Notes: generated by a model from the letters alone, not told the origin. DNA of 41,305 nucleotides from Chloroflexota bacterium (GCA_013152695.1 JAADFV010000396.1:1-41305), one strand, 5' to 3'; shown: positions 10,857 through 19,912, counted from the first letter of the stretch. Program-made: numbers and translations.

Positions 10857-10880
10857 GATGGCTTGTAGGAGCCATCATTT
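10857..10880 (+). terminator. Weak hairpin between ahcY and metK
   Basis: GATGGCT (10857-10863) pairs with AGCCATC (10870-10876) around a 6-nt loop and is followed by ATTTTC. The stem is short and the T run poor, so it may act as a partial terminator or as an mRNA end that lowers metK expression relative to ahcY. Confidence 0.35.
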
Positions 10881-10918
10881 TCAATCCTGGTTATAACGCT
10901 ATTTCAGGAGATTTTGAC

Positions 10919-12145
10919 ATGATTACTTTTATGACCTCCCCGCACCTCCTTTTTACGAGTGAATCGGTTTCTGAAGGGCATCCTGACAAGATGTGCGATC
11001 AGATCAGCGATGCGGTGCTTGATGCCATCCTGGCGCAGGACCCCTATGCCCGTGTTGCCTGTGAAACAGCAACAAAAACCGGTTTTGTGATGTTGATGGG
11101 TGAGATTACGACAACTGCCCAGGTCAACTACGATGAACTGGTGCGCAATGTCATTCGAGAAATTGGTTACGTCGATAGTTCGTTTGGCTTCGATGCCAAT
11201 ACCTGTGCTGTGCAGTTGGCAATCGCTTCCCAAAGTCCTGACATTGCCCTTGGTGTCGATAGGGCCAAAGAAGCCAAAGAGGGCATTATGACTGATGCCG
11301 ACATCGAAGCGGTGGGAGCCGGAGATCAAGGCATGATGTTCGGCTATGCTTGTAACGAAACCCCCACCCTCATGCCCATGCCCATCTATCTGGCCCACAA
11401 GCTGGTGAAACGCCTGACTGATGTGCGCAAAAATGGGCAATTGCCCTGGTTGCGACCAGACAGCAAAAGCCAGGTGACAGTAGAATATGCCTACGGACGG
11501 CCCAAACGCATCCATACGGTGCTCATTAGCACACAACATGCCCCTGAAATCAGTCAGGAGGAGATCAGAGAGGAGGTGATCGAGCATGTCATCAAACCTG
11601 TACTTCCTCCTGAGCTGGTCGATGACGACCTCCTGATTTACACCAACCCCACAGGCCGTTTTGCCGTGGGTGGCCCTCTGGGTGACGCCGGCCTTACCGG
11701 TCGCAAGATTATTGTCGACACCTACGGCGGTATGGGACGGCATGGCGGTGGCGCTTTTAGCGGCAAAGATTGTACGAAAGTCGATCGTAGCGCTGCTTAT
11801 GCTGCCCGCTGGGTTGCCAAAAATGTCGTTGCTGCCGGTCTCGCCGATCGCTGTGAGATTCAGCTTGCTTATGCCATTGGTGTGGCTCACCCCCTCAGTA
11901 TCAACGTAGAAACGTTTGGTACCGGTAAGATTGACGCCGATCGCATTGTCGAGCTTGTCAATGAGCATTTCGATCTGCGACCAGGTGCGATCATCCGAGA
12001 CCTCGATTTACGGCGGCCTATTTTCCGCCAAACTGCGGCTTATGGCCATTTTGGTCGTGATGATATCGATCTGCCCTGGGAACACACAAATAAAGCGAGC
12101 GCCCTGCGCGCCGCTGCGAACCTGAGCGAGCCGGTTTCGGCCTGA
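10919..12145 (+). CDS. metK: S-adenosylmethionine synthetase
   Basis: This 408-aa enzyme makes S-adenosylmethionine from methionine and ATP. The N-terminal domain carries [24 protein letters not shown] (signature and metal-binding region), followed by [17 protein letters not shown], the central loop, and near the C-terminus [22 protein letters not shown] (P-loop-like signature). The size is normal for the bacterial family (380-410 aa). ATG 10919 has an AGGAG 8 nt upstream. As the last gene of the SAM-I-controlled operon it closes the loop: SAM represses its own synthesis and the recycling genes together. Confidence 0.97.
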   Translation: MITFMTSPHLLFTSESVSEGHPDKMCDQISDAVLDAILAQDPYARVACETATKTGFVMLMGEITTTAQVNYDELVRNVIREIGYVDSSFGFDANTCAVQLAIASQSPDIALGVDRAKEAKEGIMTDADIEAVGAGDQGMMFGYACNETPTLMPMPIYLAHKLVKRLTDVRKNGQLPWLRPDSKSQVTVEYAYGRPKRIHTVLISTQHAPEISQEEIREEVIEHVIKPVLPPELVDDDLLIYTNPTGRFAVGGPLGDAGLTGRKIIVDTYGGMGRHGGGAFSGKDCTKVDRSAAYAARWVAKNVVAAGLADRCEIQLAYAIGVAHPLSINVETFGTGKIDADRIVELVNEHFDLRPGAIIRDLDLRRPIFRQTAAYGHFGRDDIDLPWEHTNKASALRAAANLSEPVSA

Positions 12146-12183
12146 CTGACCCTCATATTTCGTAACATCAAAAGGCCACTGGC

Positions 12184-12228
12184 CAGAAAAAGTGCGACGC
12201 CCCCACCTGAGGTGCGTCGCACTTTCTG
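12184..12228. repeat. Palindromic REP-like repeat, copy 1
   Basis: The arms CAGAAAAAGTGCGACGC (12184-12200) and GCGTCGCACTTTCTG (12214-12228) can form a stem of about 14 bp around a CCCCACCTGAGGT loop. The same AAGTGCGACGCACCT / AGGTGCGTCGCACTT core recurs at 16724-16757, 35693-35725 and 41053-41067. Here it lies 39 bp after metK and could double as its transcription end, although there is no strong T run. Confidence 0.8.
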
Positions 12229-12305
12229 TAGCAGCTAAGGAGCTCGAGCAACACTCACACCAAGGCGATGGCCATCTGTTAGGTCTGTTTTTGTGGAAAT
12301 GACAG

Positions 12306-12335
12306 TTGGGAAGCGCTGGCGCGCTCTGCTATAAT
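12306..12335 (+). promoter_or_regulatory. Promoter of rmd, implying a leaderless mRNA
   Basis: TTGGGA (12306-12311) and a perfect TATAAT (12330-12335) are 18 bp apart. The ATG of rmd is at 12344, only 8 nt after the -10 box, so transcription should start at or within 2 nt of the start codon. No ribosome-binding site would fit. The rest of 12229-12305 shows only a short GATGGCCATC palindrome (12267-12276). Confidence 0.65.
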
Positions 12336-12343
12336 GCTTTGAT

Positions 12344-13291
12344 ATGCGCGCTTTGATTACGGGAGCCGCCGGCTTTGTTGGCGGACACATGATTGGCTAC
12401 CTGCTCGCCGAGACTGACCTGGAATTGATCGGCACAATCTATCGGCGACAGCCTCACCACGCGTGGCCGAAAAGACGTGTCCATCTCGAACAACTTGATT
12501 TACGTGAAGAAGCGGCCGTGGCTGAAATCCTCACGCGTTGGCATCCTGATTACATTATCCATCTCGCCGGCCAGTCTTTTGTACCGGTCTCCTGGCAGCA
12601 CCCCTGGCCCACATTCGAACAAAATGTCCTCACGCTCTTGAACATCCTAAATGGTGTAAGAGTGGCCAATCTCACGGCACGGGTACTCGTCGTAGGGTCG
12701 GGTGAGGAGTATGGCGAGATCAAGCCGGAGGACTTGCCGATTGATGAAGACACACCCCTGCATCCTACTTCCCCTTATGCAGTGAGCAAAGTGGCAGAAG
12801 ACTTGCTGGGCTGGCAGTATTTCCGTAGTCATGGTTTACACACTGTTAGAGTACGGCCCTTCAACCATATCGGCCCCGGACAGAATGAGATTTTCGTCAC
12901 TTCTAGCTTTGCCAAGCAAATCGCCCAGATTGAAGCAGGACGAAAGCCCCAGTATTTGAAGCATGGCAACCTATCGGCAGAACGAGATTTTACTGATGTG
13001 CGCGATGTCGTCAGGGCTTACTGGCTCCTCCTGCAAAAGGGGGAGGCCGGTGAAGTTTACAATGTAGGTAGTGGCCGTGCCGTCAGTATCCAGTCTATTC
13101 TAGACTTTTATGTCGCCCAAGCGCATGTACCTGTTCGCCTAGAAAAGGACCTGAGTCGTATGCGTCCCTCTGACATCCCCACCATCGTCTGCGATCCCAG
13201 CCGTCTCCAGCAAGCTACGGGCTGGAAACCGCAAATTCCTCTGGAAACAACATTAGCCGATATTCTGGCCGATTGGCGGAGACGCGTATAA
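12344..13291 (+). CDS. rmd: GDP-4-dehydro-6-deoxy-D-mannose reductase (NAD-dependent epimerase family)
   Basis: This 315-aa extended short-chain dehydrogenase has the NAD(P) loop GAAGFVGGH (residues 7-15), a catalytic Ser region VVGSGEEYGE, Tyr-Lys in SPYAVSKVAEDLL, and the RPFNHIGPGQ segment. The last two are typical of GDP-6-deoxy-4-keto-D-mannose reductases. These enzymes reduce the Gmd product to GDP-D-rhamnose, or to a related deoxyhexose. Its immediate partner gmd lies 49 bp downstream, which supports the call. A GDP-sugar 4-reductase with another product (such as GDP-6-deoxy-talose) cannot be excluded. The product feeds surface polysaccharide or glycoprotein glycosylation. Confidence 0.85.
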   Translation: MRALITGAAGFVGGHMIGYLLAETDLELIGTIYRRQPHHAWPKRRVHLEQLDLREEAAVAEILTRWHPDYIIHLAGQSFVPVSWQHPWPTFEQNVLTLLNILNGVRVANLTARVLVVGSGEEYGEIKPEDLPIDEDTPLHPTSPYAVSKVAEDLLGWQYFRSHGLHTVRVRPFNHIGPGQNEIFVTSSFAKQIAQIEAGRKPQYLKHGNLSAERDFTDVRDVVRAYWLLLQKGEAGEVYNVGSGRAVSIQSILDFYVAQAHVPVRLEKDLSRMRPSDIPTIVCDPSRLQQATGWKPQIPLETTLADILADWRRRV

Positions 13292-13310
13292 ATGCTCCCC
13301 CTTCTCTTAA

Positions 13311-14336
<1,026 letters not shown>

Positions 14337-14347
14337 GAGAAAACAAT

Positions 14348-15789
14348 ATGAGCTTTAAGATCATCTTTGGTACCGACGGCTGGCGCGGCAAAATTGCCGA
14401 AGACTACACTTTCGACAACGTTCGTCGTTGTGCCCAAGGCTTTGTCAGCTATCTCAAAACTACCTATACGCCTGCACAAGTTCAGCAGGGCGTCGTTGTC
14501 GGAGGCGATAAACGCTTCGGAGCCGAAGACTTCACTGCAGCCGTGGCCGAAGTTCTTGCTGGTAACGGTGTCCCTGTGCACTTTGCTGGTGCCGGCACCC
14601 CCACGCCAGTCATCTCTTACAGTGTTGTCGAACGCAAGGCTATCGGTGCCATCAACATCACTGCCAGCCACAATCCTCCTAGCGACAACGGCTTCAAAGT
14701 ACGCGATCCTCAGGGGGGTGCCATTGCTCCTGCCGGTCTCAAGCAAATCGAAGCGGTCATTCCCGACGATATTTCTGCGGTCAAGCGCATTTCCTACCAA
14801 CAAGGCCTCGATCAGAACCTCATCCGACCTTTCGATCCCAAACCAGCCTACATTGCCCAAATTCATAGCCTTCTTGATCTCAAACCAATTATCGACGCCG
14901 GACTCACCGTTGTTGTCGATGATATGTGGGGCAATGGTGCCGGCTGGTTGAGTGAACTTCTGGGCGGGGGCAAGACCAAGGTCATCGAAGTCCATGCCGG
15001 GCGCAACCCCATCTTTCCGGAGATGCACCGCCCGGAGCCGATTCCGCCCAATGTCGATGCCGGCCTGGCTGCAGGTGTTCGCCATGGCGCTGACGCTGTT
15101 TGCATCATGGATGGTGACGCTGATCGCTGCGGATTTGGCGACGAGAATGGCCAATTTGTCGATCAATTACGTGTCTTCGGCCTTCTGGCCATGTACTTCC
15201 TTGATATCCGTGGCAAGCGTGGCCCCATCGTCAAAAGCCTGAACACGACCTCCATGCTCAATAAGCTGGCGCAAAAATACCAGGTACCCATTTACGAAAC
15301 CGGTGTTGGCTTCAAATACATCGCGCCGAAAATGCAGGAAGTCAACGCCATGATCGGCGGCGAAGAAAGCGGCGGTTATGCCTTTGGCGGACACATTCCC
15401 GAGCGTGACGGCATTCTCGCTAATCTCTTCCTCCTGGATTTGATGGTCAAAACCGGTCTTAAACCTACACAATTGCTTGATCGCTTTTGTTCGAATTGGT
15501 GGGCGGGCCGCATTACTACCACCGCATCGATACTCCCCTGGAGTCGAATGAATTCAAAGAAGAAGCAAAAAAGAGACTGGACGCGGCCACCCCAGAAACC
15601 ATTGCCGGCCTTAAGACCGTCGAAAAAGTGACCATCGATGGCTACAAATTCATCATGGAAGACGGTGGTTGGCTCACCATCCGCTTCAGCGGTACCGAGC
15701 CCCTGATTCGTGTCTATGCCGAAACCACCCACGGCGACAAACTCAATGCCATTTTGGATACCGGCTTGAAGATGGCCGGAATCAAATAG
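14348..15789 (+). pseudogene. Phosphoglucomutase/phosphomannomutase, frameshifted near its 3' end
   Basis: This alpha-D-phosphohexomutase interconverts hexose 1- and 6-phosphates. Domains I-III are intact: [13 protein letters not shown] at the N-terminus, the phosphoserine loop [12 protein letters not shown] (Ser107), the Mg loop DGDADRCGF (about residue 256) and the sugar loop [19 protein letters not shown]. At the TTTT run 15485-15488 the frame breaks. The original frame runs on as unrelated residues to a stop at 15629-15631, while the next frame continues correctly from [13 protein letters not shown] to domain IV (RFSGTEPLIRVYAE, the phosphate-binding loop) and stops at 15789. One extra T would restore a 480-aa protein. 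Start ATG 14348 has AGGAG. Either the gene is broken or the base is an assembly error. It would supply mannose 1-phosphate for gmd. Confidence 0.88.
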
Positions 15790-15827
15790 CCAAGCATCTC
15801 GAAATTCCCTGCCTTCCCTCCCACCAG

Positions 15828-15870
15828 TCATTGACAACTGGCAATTAACAATTGACCATTAACCATTTAA
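15828..15870. repeat. Short degenerate ATTGAC/AATTAAC tract
   Basis: The tract repeats a unit like CATTGACAA / CAATTAACAATTGACCATTAACCATT about four times, imperfectly. It spans the tatD start region, so the first codons of tatD lie inside it. It may be a slippage-prone spacer. Confidence 0.5.
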
Positions 15871-16676
15871 TCGATTCCCACTGCCATCTCGACCTTCCTC
15901 ACTTCGACGAAGATCGGGATCAGGTCATTGCTCGGGCCCAGGAAGCGGGCATTATCGCCATGATCACGCAAGGGGTGGATATTCCCAGCAGCAGCGCCGC
16001 CATCGCCTTGGCCGAGCGCTATCCCTCTGTCTATGCCGCTGTGGGTATCCATCCCAACGACTGCGCCGACTTTCAGCCCGACATGATCGCGACGCTGCGG
16101 GAAATGGCTGCCCATCCTCGCGTCGTCGCCCTCGGCGAAATCGGCCTCGATGATTACTGGAAGACCGTACCCCTGCCCTGGCAGATAGACGTACTCCGTG
16201 CCCAGCTCGATCTCGCCGCCGAATTAGGGCTTCCTGTCATCCTTCATGACCGCGAGACCCACGACGCCATCCTCGCCGAAGTGCGTGACTGGGTGCAAAA
16301 TCGTGTGCCCGGTACCCCCCTGGCACAACGCCCGTTCGTGGGTGTCTTCCATAGCTTCTCCGGAGACCTGAGCATGGCCCACGCGGTTTACGATCTCGGC
16401 TTCATCCTCGGCCTGGGCGGACCTGTCACCTTCAAAAACGCCCGCGACCTGCAAGCCCTGGCTAAACAACTCGATCCCCAGCGTCTCATCCTCGAAACCG
16501 ACGCCCCCTATCTTAGCCCACACCCCTTCCGGGGCAAACGCAACGAGCCAGCCCGAGTCAAGTGGGTGGCCGAGAAACTGGCCGAATTGTGGGGAATGAC
16601 ATTCGCAGATGTCGCCGCTCTCACCACCGCCACTGCCAAAATTCTGTTCAATTTAGAGAACACGCTGCCACAGTAG
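15852..16676 (+). CDS. tatD: TatD-family metal-dependent hydrolase
   Basis: This 274-aa TIM-barrel hydrolase has the full set of TatD metal ligands: IDSHCHLD near the N-terminus, GEIGLDDYW with the metal-bridging Glu, HDRETHD, HSFSG and ETDAPYLSPHPFRGKRNEPARV. TatD proteins are DNases acting in DNA fragmentation, repair and quality control. The start is uncertain. No ATG is available, and TTG 15852 is the best candidate because it gives eight residues before the first metal ligand segment. There is no Shine-Dalgarno sequence. The start lies inside an AATTGACC-type repeat tract. It follows the phosphohexomutase in the same direction. Confidence 0.92.
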   Translation: MTINHLIDSHCHLDLPHFDEDRDQVIARAQEAGIIAMITQGVDIPSSSAAIALAERYPSVYAAVGIHPNDCADFQPDMIATLREMAAHPRVVALGEIGLDDYWKTVPLPWQIDVLRAQLDLAAELGLPVILHDRETHDAILAEVRDWVQNRVPGTPLAQRPFVGVFHSFSGDLSMAHAVYDLGFILGLGGPVTFKNARDLQALAKQLDPQRLILETDAPYLSPHPFRGKRNEPARVKWVAEKLAELWGMTFADVAALTTATAKILFNLENTLPQ

Positions 16677-16683
16677 GGTCAAG

Positions 16684-16787
16684 GAGGCTGTGTCAGTTTG
16701 GTCGGTGATGCGTGAAAGTTTTGAGGTGCGTCGCACTTCGGCAAGTGCGACGCACCTGGTTCGCACCGACCAAATTGTTACAGTGTC
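16684..16787. mobile_element. MITE-like element, copy 1 (104 bp)
   Basis: The imperfect terminal inverted repeats begin CTGTGTCAGTTTGGTCGGTG (16688-16707), against CTGTAACAATTTGGTCGGTG read inward from 16783; 17 of 20 positions agree. Inside is a perfect 15-bp inverted repeat, AGGTGCGTCGCACTT (16724-16738), loop CGGC, AAGTGCGACGCACCT (16743-16757). The flanks AGGGTCAAG (16675-16683) and AGCGCCAAG (16788-16796) match at 7 of 9 bases and may be a decayed 9-bp target duplication. A second, better preserved copy lies at 41014-41097. It has no coding capacity. Confidence 0.8.
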
Positions 16788-16804
16788 AGCGCCAAGTGAG
16801 CAAC

Positions 16805-16833
16805 TTGCAAAATCATTATTGCTGCACTACAAT
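16805..16833 (+). promoter_or_regulatory. Strong sigma-70-type promoter of the two-gene island
   Basis: TTGCAA (16805-16810) and TACAAT (16828-16833) are separated by 17 bp. They lie just outside the 3' end of the MITE-like element and 41 bp before the ATG at 16875. Confidence 0.65.
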
Positions 16834-16874
16834 AAATTTCAGTCAAATGTGTTCTTCTCTTGGAGCCAAAAACA

Positions 16875-17102
16875 ATGACTTATTCGACTTTCTTATTTGC
16901 GCGTCCTTCCTTCTGGGAAGGTATTGCCAGAATTTTTGATTTTGGTAATACGTTGCAAGAATACAATACCGTCTTAACACCCGAGTCGAGCGATTATCTG
17001 GCTTTACTGGCTGATTGGTATGCGGTTGGGGACGATATGAGAATAGTCATAAACAATACTAATCAAAAACCATCGAGCAATAAAAATGACCAGGAGCTCT
17101 AG
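16875..17102 (+). CDS. Small protein of unknown function, first gene of island
   Basis: This 75-aa protein begins MTYSTFLFARPSFWEGIARI and contains the segments DFGNTLQEYN and ALLADWYAVGDDMRIVI. The N-terminal aromatic-rich helix could be membrane-associated, but no clear transmembrane helix is seen. From general memory, similar short 'FLFARPSFxEGxARIFDFG' proteins occur in Chloroflexota and cyanobacteria with no assigned function. I cannot verify that here. The gene overlaps the next by 17 bp and has its own promoter. Its composition is visibly more AT-rich than that of tatD and the prenyl synthase around it, so the pair looks acquired. I do not assign a role. Confidence 0.7.
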   Translation: MTYSTFLFARPSFWEGIARIFDFGNTLQEYNTVLTPESSDYLALLADWYAVGDDMRIVINNTNQKPSSNKNDQEL

Positions 17103-17571
17103 TGGAAAAGGACGTGCTTCCCAAAAAGACAAGTCGATACAAAAGCCAAAGGAACAAGCTCCTGGGAACGCAAGCCTCATAATTGCTCAGCACTCCGAGA
17201 GTCACTATTCGGGCCCCCTACCACCGCCAGAAATTTTAGCGGGTTACAATGAAGTGGTGCCAGACAGCGCATCTCTCCTTATCGAACAGTTTCTAGAGCA
17301 GGGTAGACATCGCAGAGAACTAGAAAAATTTGTTGTAACAAATGATGTCAAGCGAGCAAACTGGGGTTTGGTCGCTGGTTTTATTATTTCAATGGTCTCC
17401 ATTCTTGGTTCTTTCTACACTATTTCATTGGGGTATAAGCTAGAGGGATTAACCGGCGTTATTGTATCTTTGGGGTCACTAGTTGCAGCATTTTTCTACG
17501 GTACCTATAGTAGAAAAAAGGAAAGACAAGAAAAAGAACAGGCTCTTTTGGAAAAACTTGAACACCGATAA
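17086..17571 (+). CDS. DUF2335-like small membrane protein
   Basis: This 161-aa protein has a basic, disordered N-terminus (about residues 1-40) and then HYSGPLPPPEILAGYNEVVPDSA, the signature of the DUF2335 family. Next come a short helix with RHRRELEKFV and two membrane helices (about 93-115 and 120-140) with a short loop. A charged coiled tail, SRKKERQEKEQALLEKLE, ends the protein. The family is described only as predicted membrane protein. Membrane topology and charge suggest a hairpin with both ends in the cytoplasm. The ATG at 17086 overlaps the preceding small gene by 17 bp, so the two are coupled. The island ends 16 bp before the polyprenyl synthase. Function unknown; an effector or a regulatory partner of the 75-aa protein are both possible. 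Confidence 0.8.
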   Translation: MTRSSSGKGRASQKDKSIQKPKEQAPGNASLIIAQHSESHYSGPLPPPEILAGYNEVVPDSASLLIEQFLEQGRHRRELEKFVVTNDVKRANWGLVAGFIISMVSILGSFYTISLGYKLEGLTGVIVSLGSLVAAFFYGTYSRKKERQEKEQALLEKLEHR

Positions 17572-17586
17572 AGTAATCGTACATTT

Positions 17587-18558
17587 ATGTCCTTAGCTTT
17601 TGCTCGCGCCCTTGTTGCTGACGACCTTGCTGCCGTCGAAAAGAAGATGCAAAAAGCCGTCGGGGGGGCCTACGCGCCTCTGTCCGACGCCCTACAAGCC
17701 CTGATCCAAAGCGGGGGCAAGCGCGTGCGTCCCATGCTCACGCTTTTGTCAGGACGATTCTACCCACCCCAACCCCACCGCACCCTGATCAGCCTTGCTG
17801 CAGCCATCGAATCCTTGCATACCGCCACCCTCGTGCATGATGATGTCGTCGATGGTGCCCTCTTACGGCGGGGAAAATCCACCCTGAATGCCGAATGGAC
17901 CCCCAGCAGCACCATCATGGCCGGTGATTTCTTCTTTGCGCGTGCCGCCGGCCTGGTGGCTGAAACCGAACACCCCCGTGTCATCAAACTCTTTGCCCGT
18001 GCCTTGCAAATCATCGTCGACGGTGAGCTGCAGCAGGCTTTTAGCATTCGTGATTGGGGTCAGCCCAAAGAAAGCTACTACGAACGCATTTACGGCAAAA
18101 CTGCAGTCTTACTGGAACTGGCCACGCGCAGTCCGGCGGTTTTGGGCAATGCCCCTCCTGAACACGAACAAGCCTTGCAGCGCTTTGGCTATAACCTCGG
18201 CATGGCCTTCCAAATCATCGATGATATCCTCGACTTTGTCGCTGATGCACAAACTTTGGGTAAGCCCGCCGGCTCTGACTTGCGCTCAGGCATCATCACC
18301 CTCCCTGTCTACTACTACATCCAACAACCCGAACGCCGTGACGCTATCGTCACTCTGATCGATGGTCATCACAGCGGTGATGAAGTTGTCGCCGAAGTGG
18401 TGGAATTGATCCGTGAATCCGACGCCATTCAACAGGCTCATGACGAAGCCCGTGACTTCAGTAAAAAAGCCATTGCCAATCTGAGCGTCCTCCCTCCAGC
18501 CCCCTATCGTGATGCTTTGGTAGAACTGGCTGATTATGTGGTGGAACGAAAATTTTGA
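17587..18558 (+). CDS. Long-chain polyprenyl diphosphate synthase
   Basis: This 323-aa class I trans-prenyltransferase condenses isopentenyl diphosphate units onto an allylic primer. It has GGKRVRP (IPP-binding, about residues 43-49), the first Asp-rich motif HDDVVD, GDFFFARA, and the second Asp-rich motif FQIIDDILDF, followed by GKPAGSDLRSGIITLP. The residue five places before the first Asp motif is a small Ala (HTATLVHDD). In this family that permits long products (C30 or longer), so a menaquinone side-chain synthase (HepT/IspB-like) is more likely than a farnesyl or geranylgeranyl synthase. ATG 17587 has no clear Shine-Dalgarno sequence. It is probably not functionally linked to the island before it. 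Confidence 0.93.
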   Translation: MSLAFARALVADDLAAVEKKMQKAVGGAYAPLSDALQALIQSGGKRVRPMLTLLSGRFYPPQPHRTLISLAAAIESLHTATLVHDDVVDGALLRRGKSTLNAEWTPSSTIMAGDFFFARAAGLVAETEHPRVIKLFARALQIIVDGELQQAFSIRDWGQPKESYYERIYGKTAVLLELATRSPAVLGNAPPEHEQALQRFGYNLGMAFQIIDDILDFVADAQTLGKPAGSDLRSGIITLPVYYYIQQPERRDAIVTLIDGHHSGDEVVAEVVELIRESDAIQQAHDEARDFSKKAIANLSVLPPAPYRDALVELADYVVERKF

Positions 18559-18608
18559 ACGAAAGATGGGAAAAATGTTTTTGGCAGGGCTATTGCTTCA
18601 GATGACTG

Positions 18609-19841
18609 TTAGCGCGTGAACAATGCCACAGCCAGCACCTCTGCTGTTTGAGGAGCGGGGTCGATGGGGGTTATCTCGCTAAGGATATAGTGTGCTTGCT
18701 GGAAAGAGGGTAAGTCGCGCAGGAGAGTGTTCGGGTGAGGTGCCACATATGCCACTCGCTTCACACCCATTCGCGCCAAATTCTGGGCGATACGATGGCC
18801 GACACCTGTCTTGGGCGGCGAAACAACGGCAATGTCGGCATATCCTTTGAACAATCTCAAGACACGCGAGGGAGGGCCTTCAGAAAGAGAGACATTGTCA
18901 AGATGATGGCAATTGAAAGCACAGTCTTCGATGGCAAGAGTGTCTTCATCCACTCCCATCATTACACTGACCTGGTCGGCAAAGCCACGTGTAAATAAAC
19001 CATAACCACAATAGACATCGATCATCACCTGGCCGGGGCTGGGGTCGAGATAAGCTGCGACCTGATCCAGCAACGCCTCTGTCGCAGCAATATTGAATGG
19101 ACGCGTGCTGCCTGCGCTCAAACGATATTCCTGGCCGCGAATGACCTCAAAATACCAGGGATCACCGATCAAGGGGAAAATACTGCCATTACGACGGCGG
19201 AGGGCAATGGAAAGAGGAACATCGGTTTCGATTTCCGGTATTTCATCCTTTCGAGTACGCAAAACAACCAGGCTTTGCTCACTGCTCAACCCGACCCCCA
19301 GGTCTACTTCCCGTAAGCCGTCCCATTCCAGATTGAATTGAGCATAGAGCTCGGCAAGAGCTGGGTGCTGGAGGGGGCAAAAGTCGAGGGGATAAATGGC
19401 CGAACCTTGTGCCTGGGGTAACCCCAAAGAATCGCTGCCCGAAGGATAGTAAGCAGCTTGGGAACGGTAAGCCCAGGAAGAAGAGGGTTGCAATGTGGGA
19501 TGCACCTGCGCGGGAGAAAAGCCCTCGACTTGTGCAAACTGCTCTTGCAACAACTGCTGTTTGTAGCCCGCCTGGGTCTCTGCACTGATATGCTGCCACT
19601 GGCATCCACCACAACGTTCCGGCCCGAAATGGGGGCAGGAAGGAGTGATGCGCTCGGGACTGGGCTGAAGAATCTCAAGCAAGCGCCCGCGCGCCCAACG
19701 ACGATGCACCTCGACCAGCTCGATCCGTACCTTTTCTTGGGGCAGAGCGTAGGGGACAAAAATCAGGCGGTGTTCATAGCGGGCGATAGCATCTCCGCCA
19801 TAAGCGACACCGGTCAATTCCAATTCGAGGACATCATTCAT
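18609..19841 (-). CDS. RlmD/TrmA-family protein lacking catalytic residues
   Basis: This 410-aa protein has the architecture of 23S rRNA m5U methyltransferases: an N-terminal TRAM domain (about 3-57), four cluster-type cysteines (C69, C77, C80 in CPHFGPERCGGC, and C155 in DFCPLQ) that would bind [4Fe-4S], and a C-terminal SAM-fold domain with DVYCGYGLF. The catalytic motif normally reading YVSCNPxTLxRD reads YVAPHPNTLLRD here (about 366-376), so the nucleophilic Cys is gone. DPPRxG is changed to SPPKTG, and the C-terminal catalytic Glu position appears to be Leu (PQTAEVLAVALF). It is unlikely to be an m5U methyltransferase. RNA binding or a new chemistry are alternatives. I prefer the ATG at 19841 over a TTG six codons upstream. 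Confidence 0.88.
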   Translation of the reverse strand: MNDVLELELTGVAYGGDAIARYEHRLIFVPYALPQEKVRIELVEVHRRWARGRLLEILQPSPERITPSCPHFGPERCGGCQWQHISAETQAGYKQQLLQEQFAQVEGFSPAQVHPTLQPSSSWAYRSQAAYYPSGSDSLGLPQAQGSAIYPLDFCPLQHPALAELYAQFNLEWDGLREVDLGVGLSSEQSLVVLRTRKDEIPEIETDVPLSIALRRRNGSIFPLIGDPWYFEVIRGQEYRLSAGSTRPFNIAATEALLDQVAAYLDPSPGQVMIDVYCGYGLFTRGFADQVSVMMGVDEDTLAIEDCAFNCHHLDNVSLSEGPPSRVLRLFKGYADIAVVSPPKTGVGHRIAQNLARMGVKRVAYVAPHPNTLLRDLPSFQQAHYILSEITPIDPAPQTAEVLAVALFTR

Positions 19842-19912
19842 AAAAGCAGCATTCCGCAAGAGTGCGTAAACGAGGGAGCATTACGAGAATTATACCGTCA
19901 AACATGCGCACG

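Noticed and set aside
10904..11968. 354-codon frame on the minus strand
   Set aside because: It lies wholly opposite metK, whose motifs are unmistakable. The antisense protein has no recognisable domain.
15482..15495. Programmed -1 frameshift in the phosphohexomutase
   Set aside because: CGCTTTTG is not a standard X-XXY-YYZ slippery heptamer, the T run is only four long, no downstream stimulatory structure is evident, and the truncated product would lack the phosphate-binding domain. Error or mutation is simpler.
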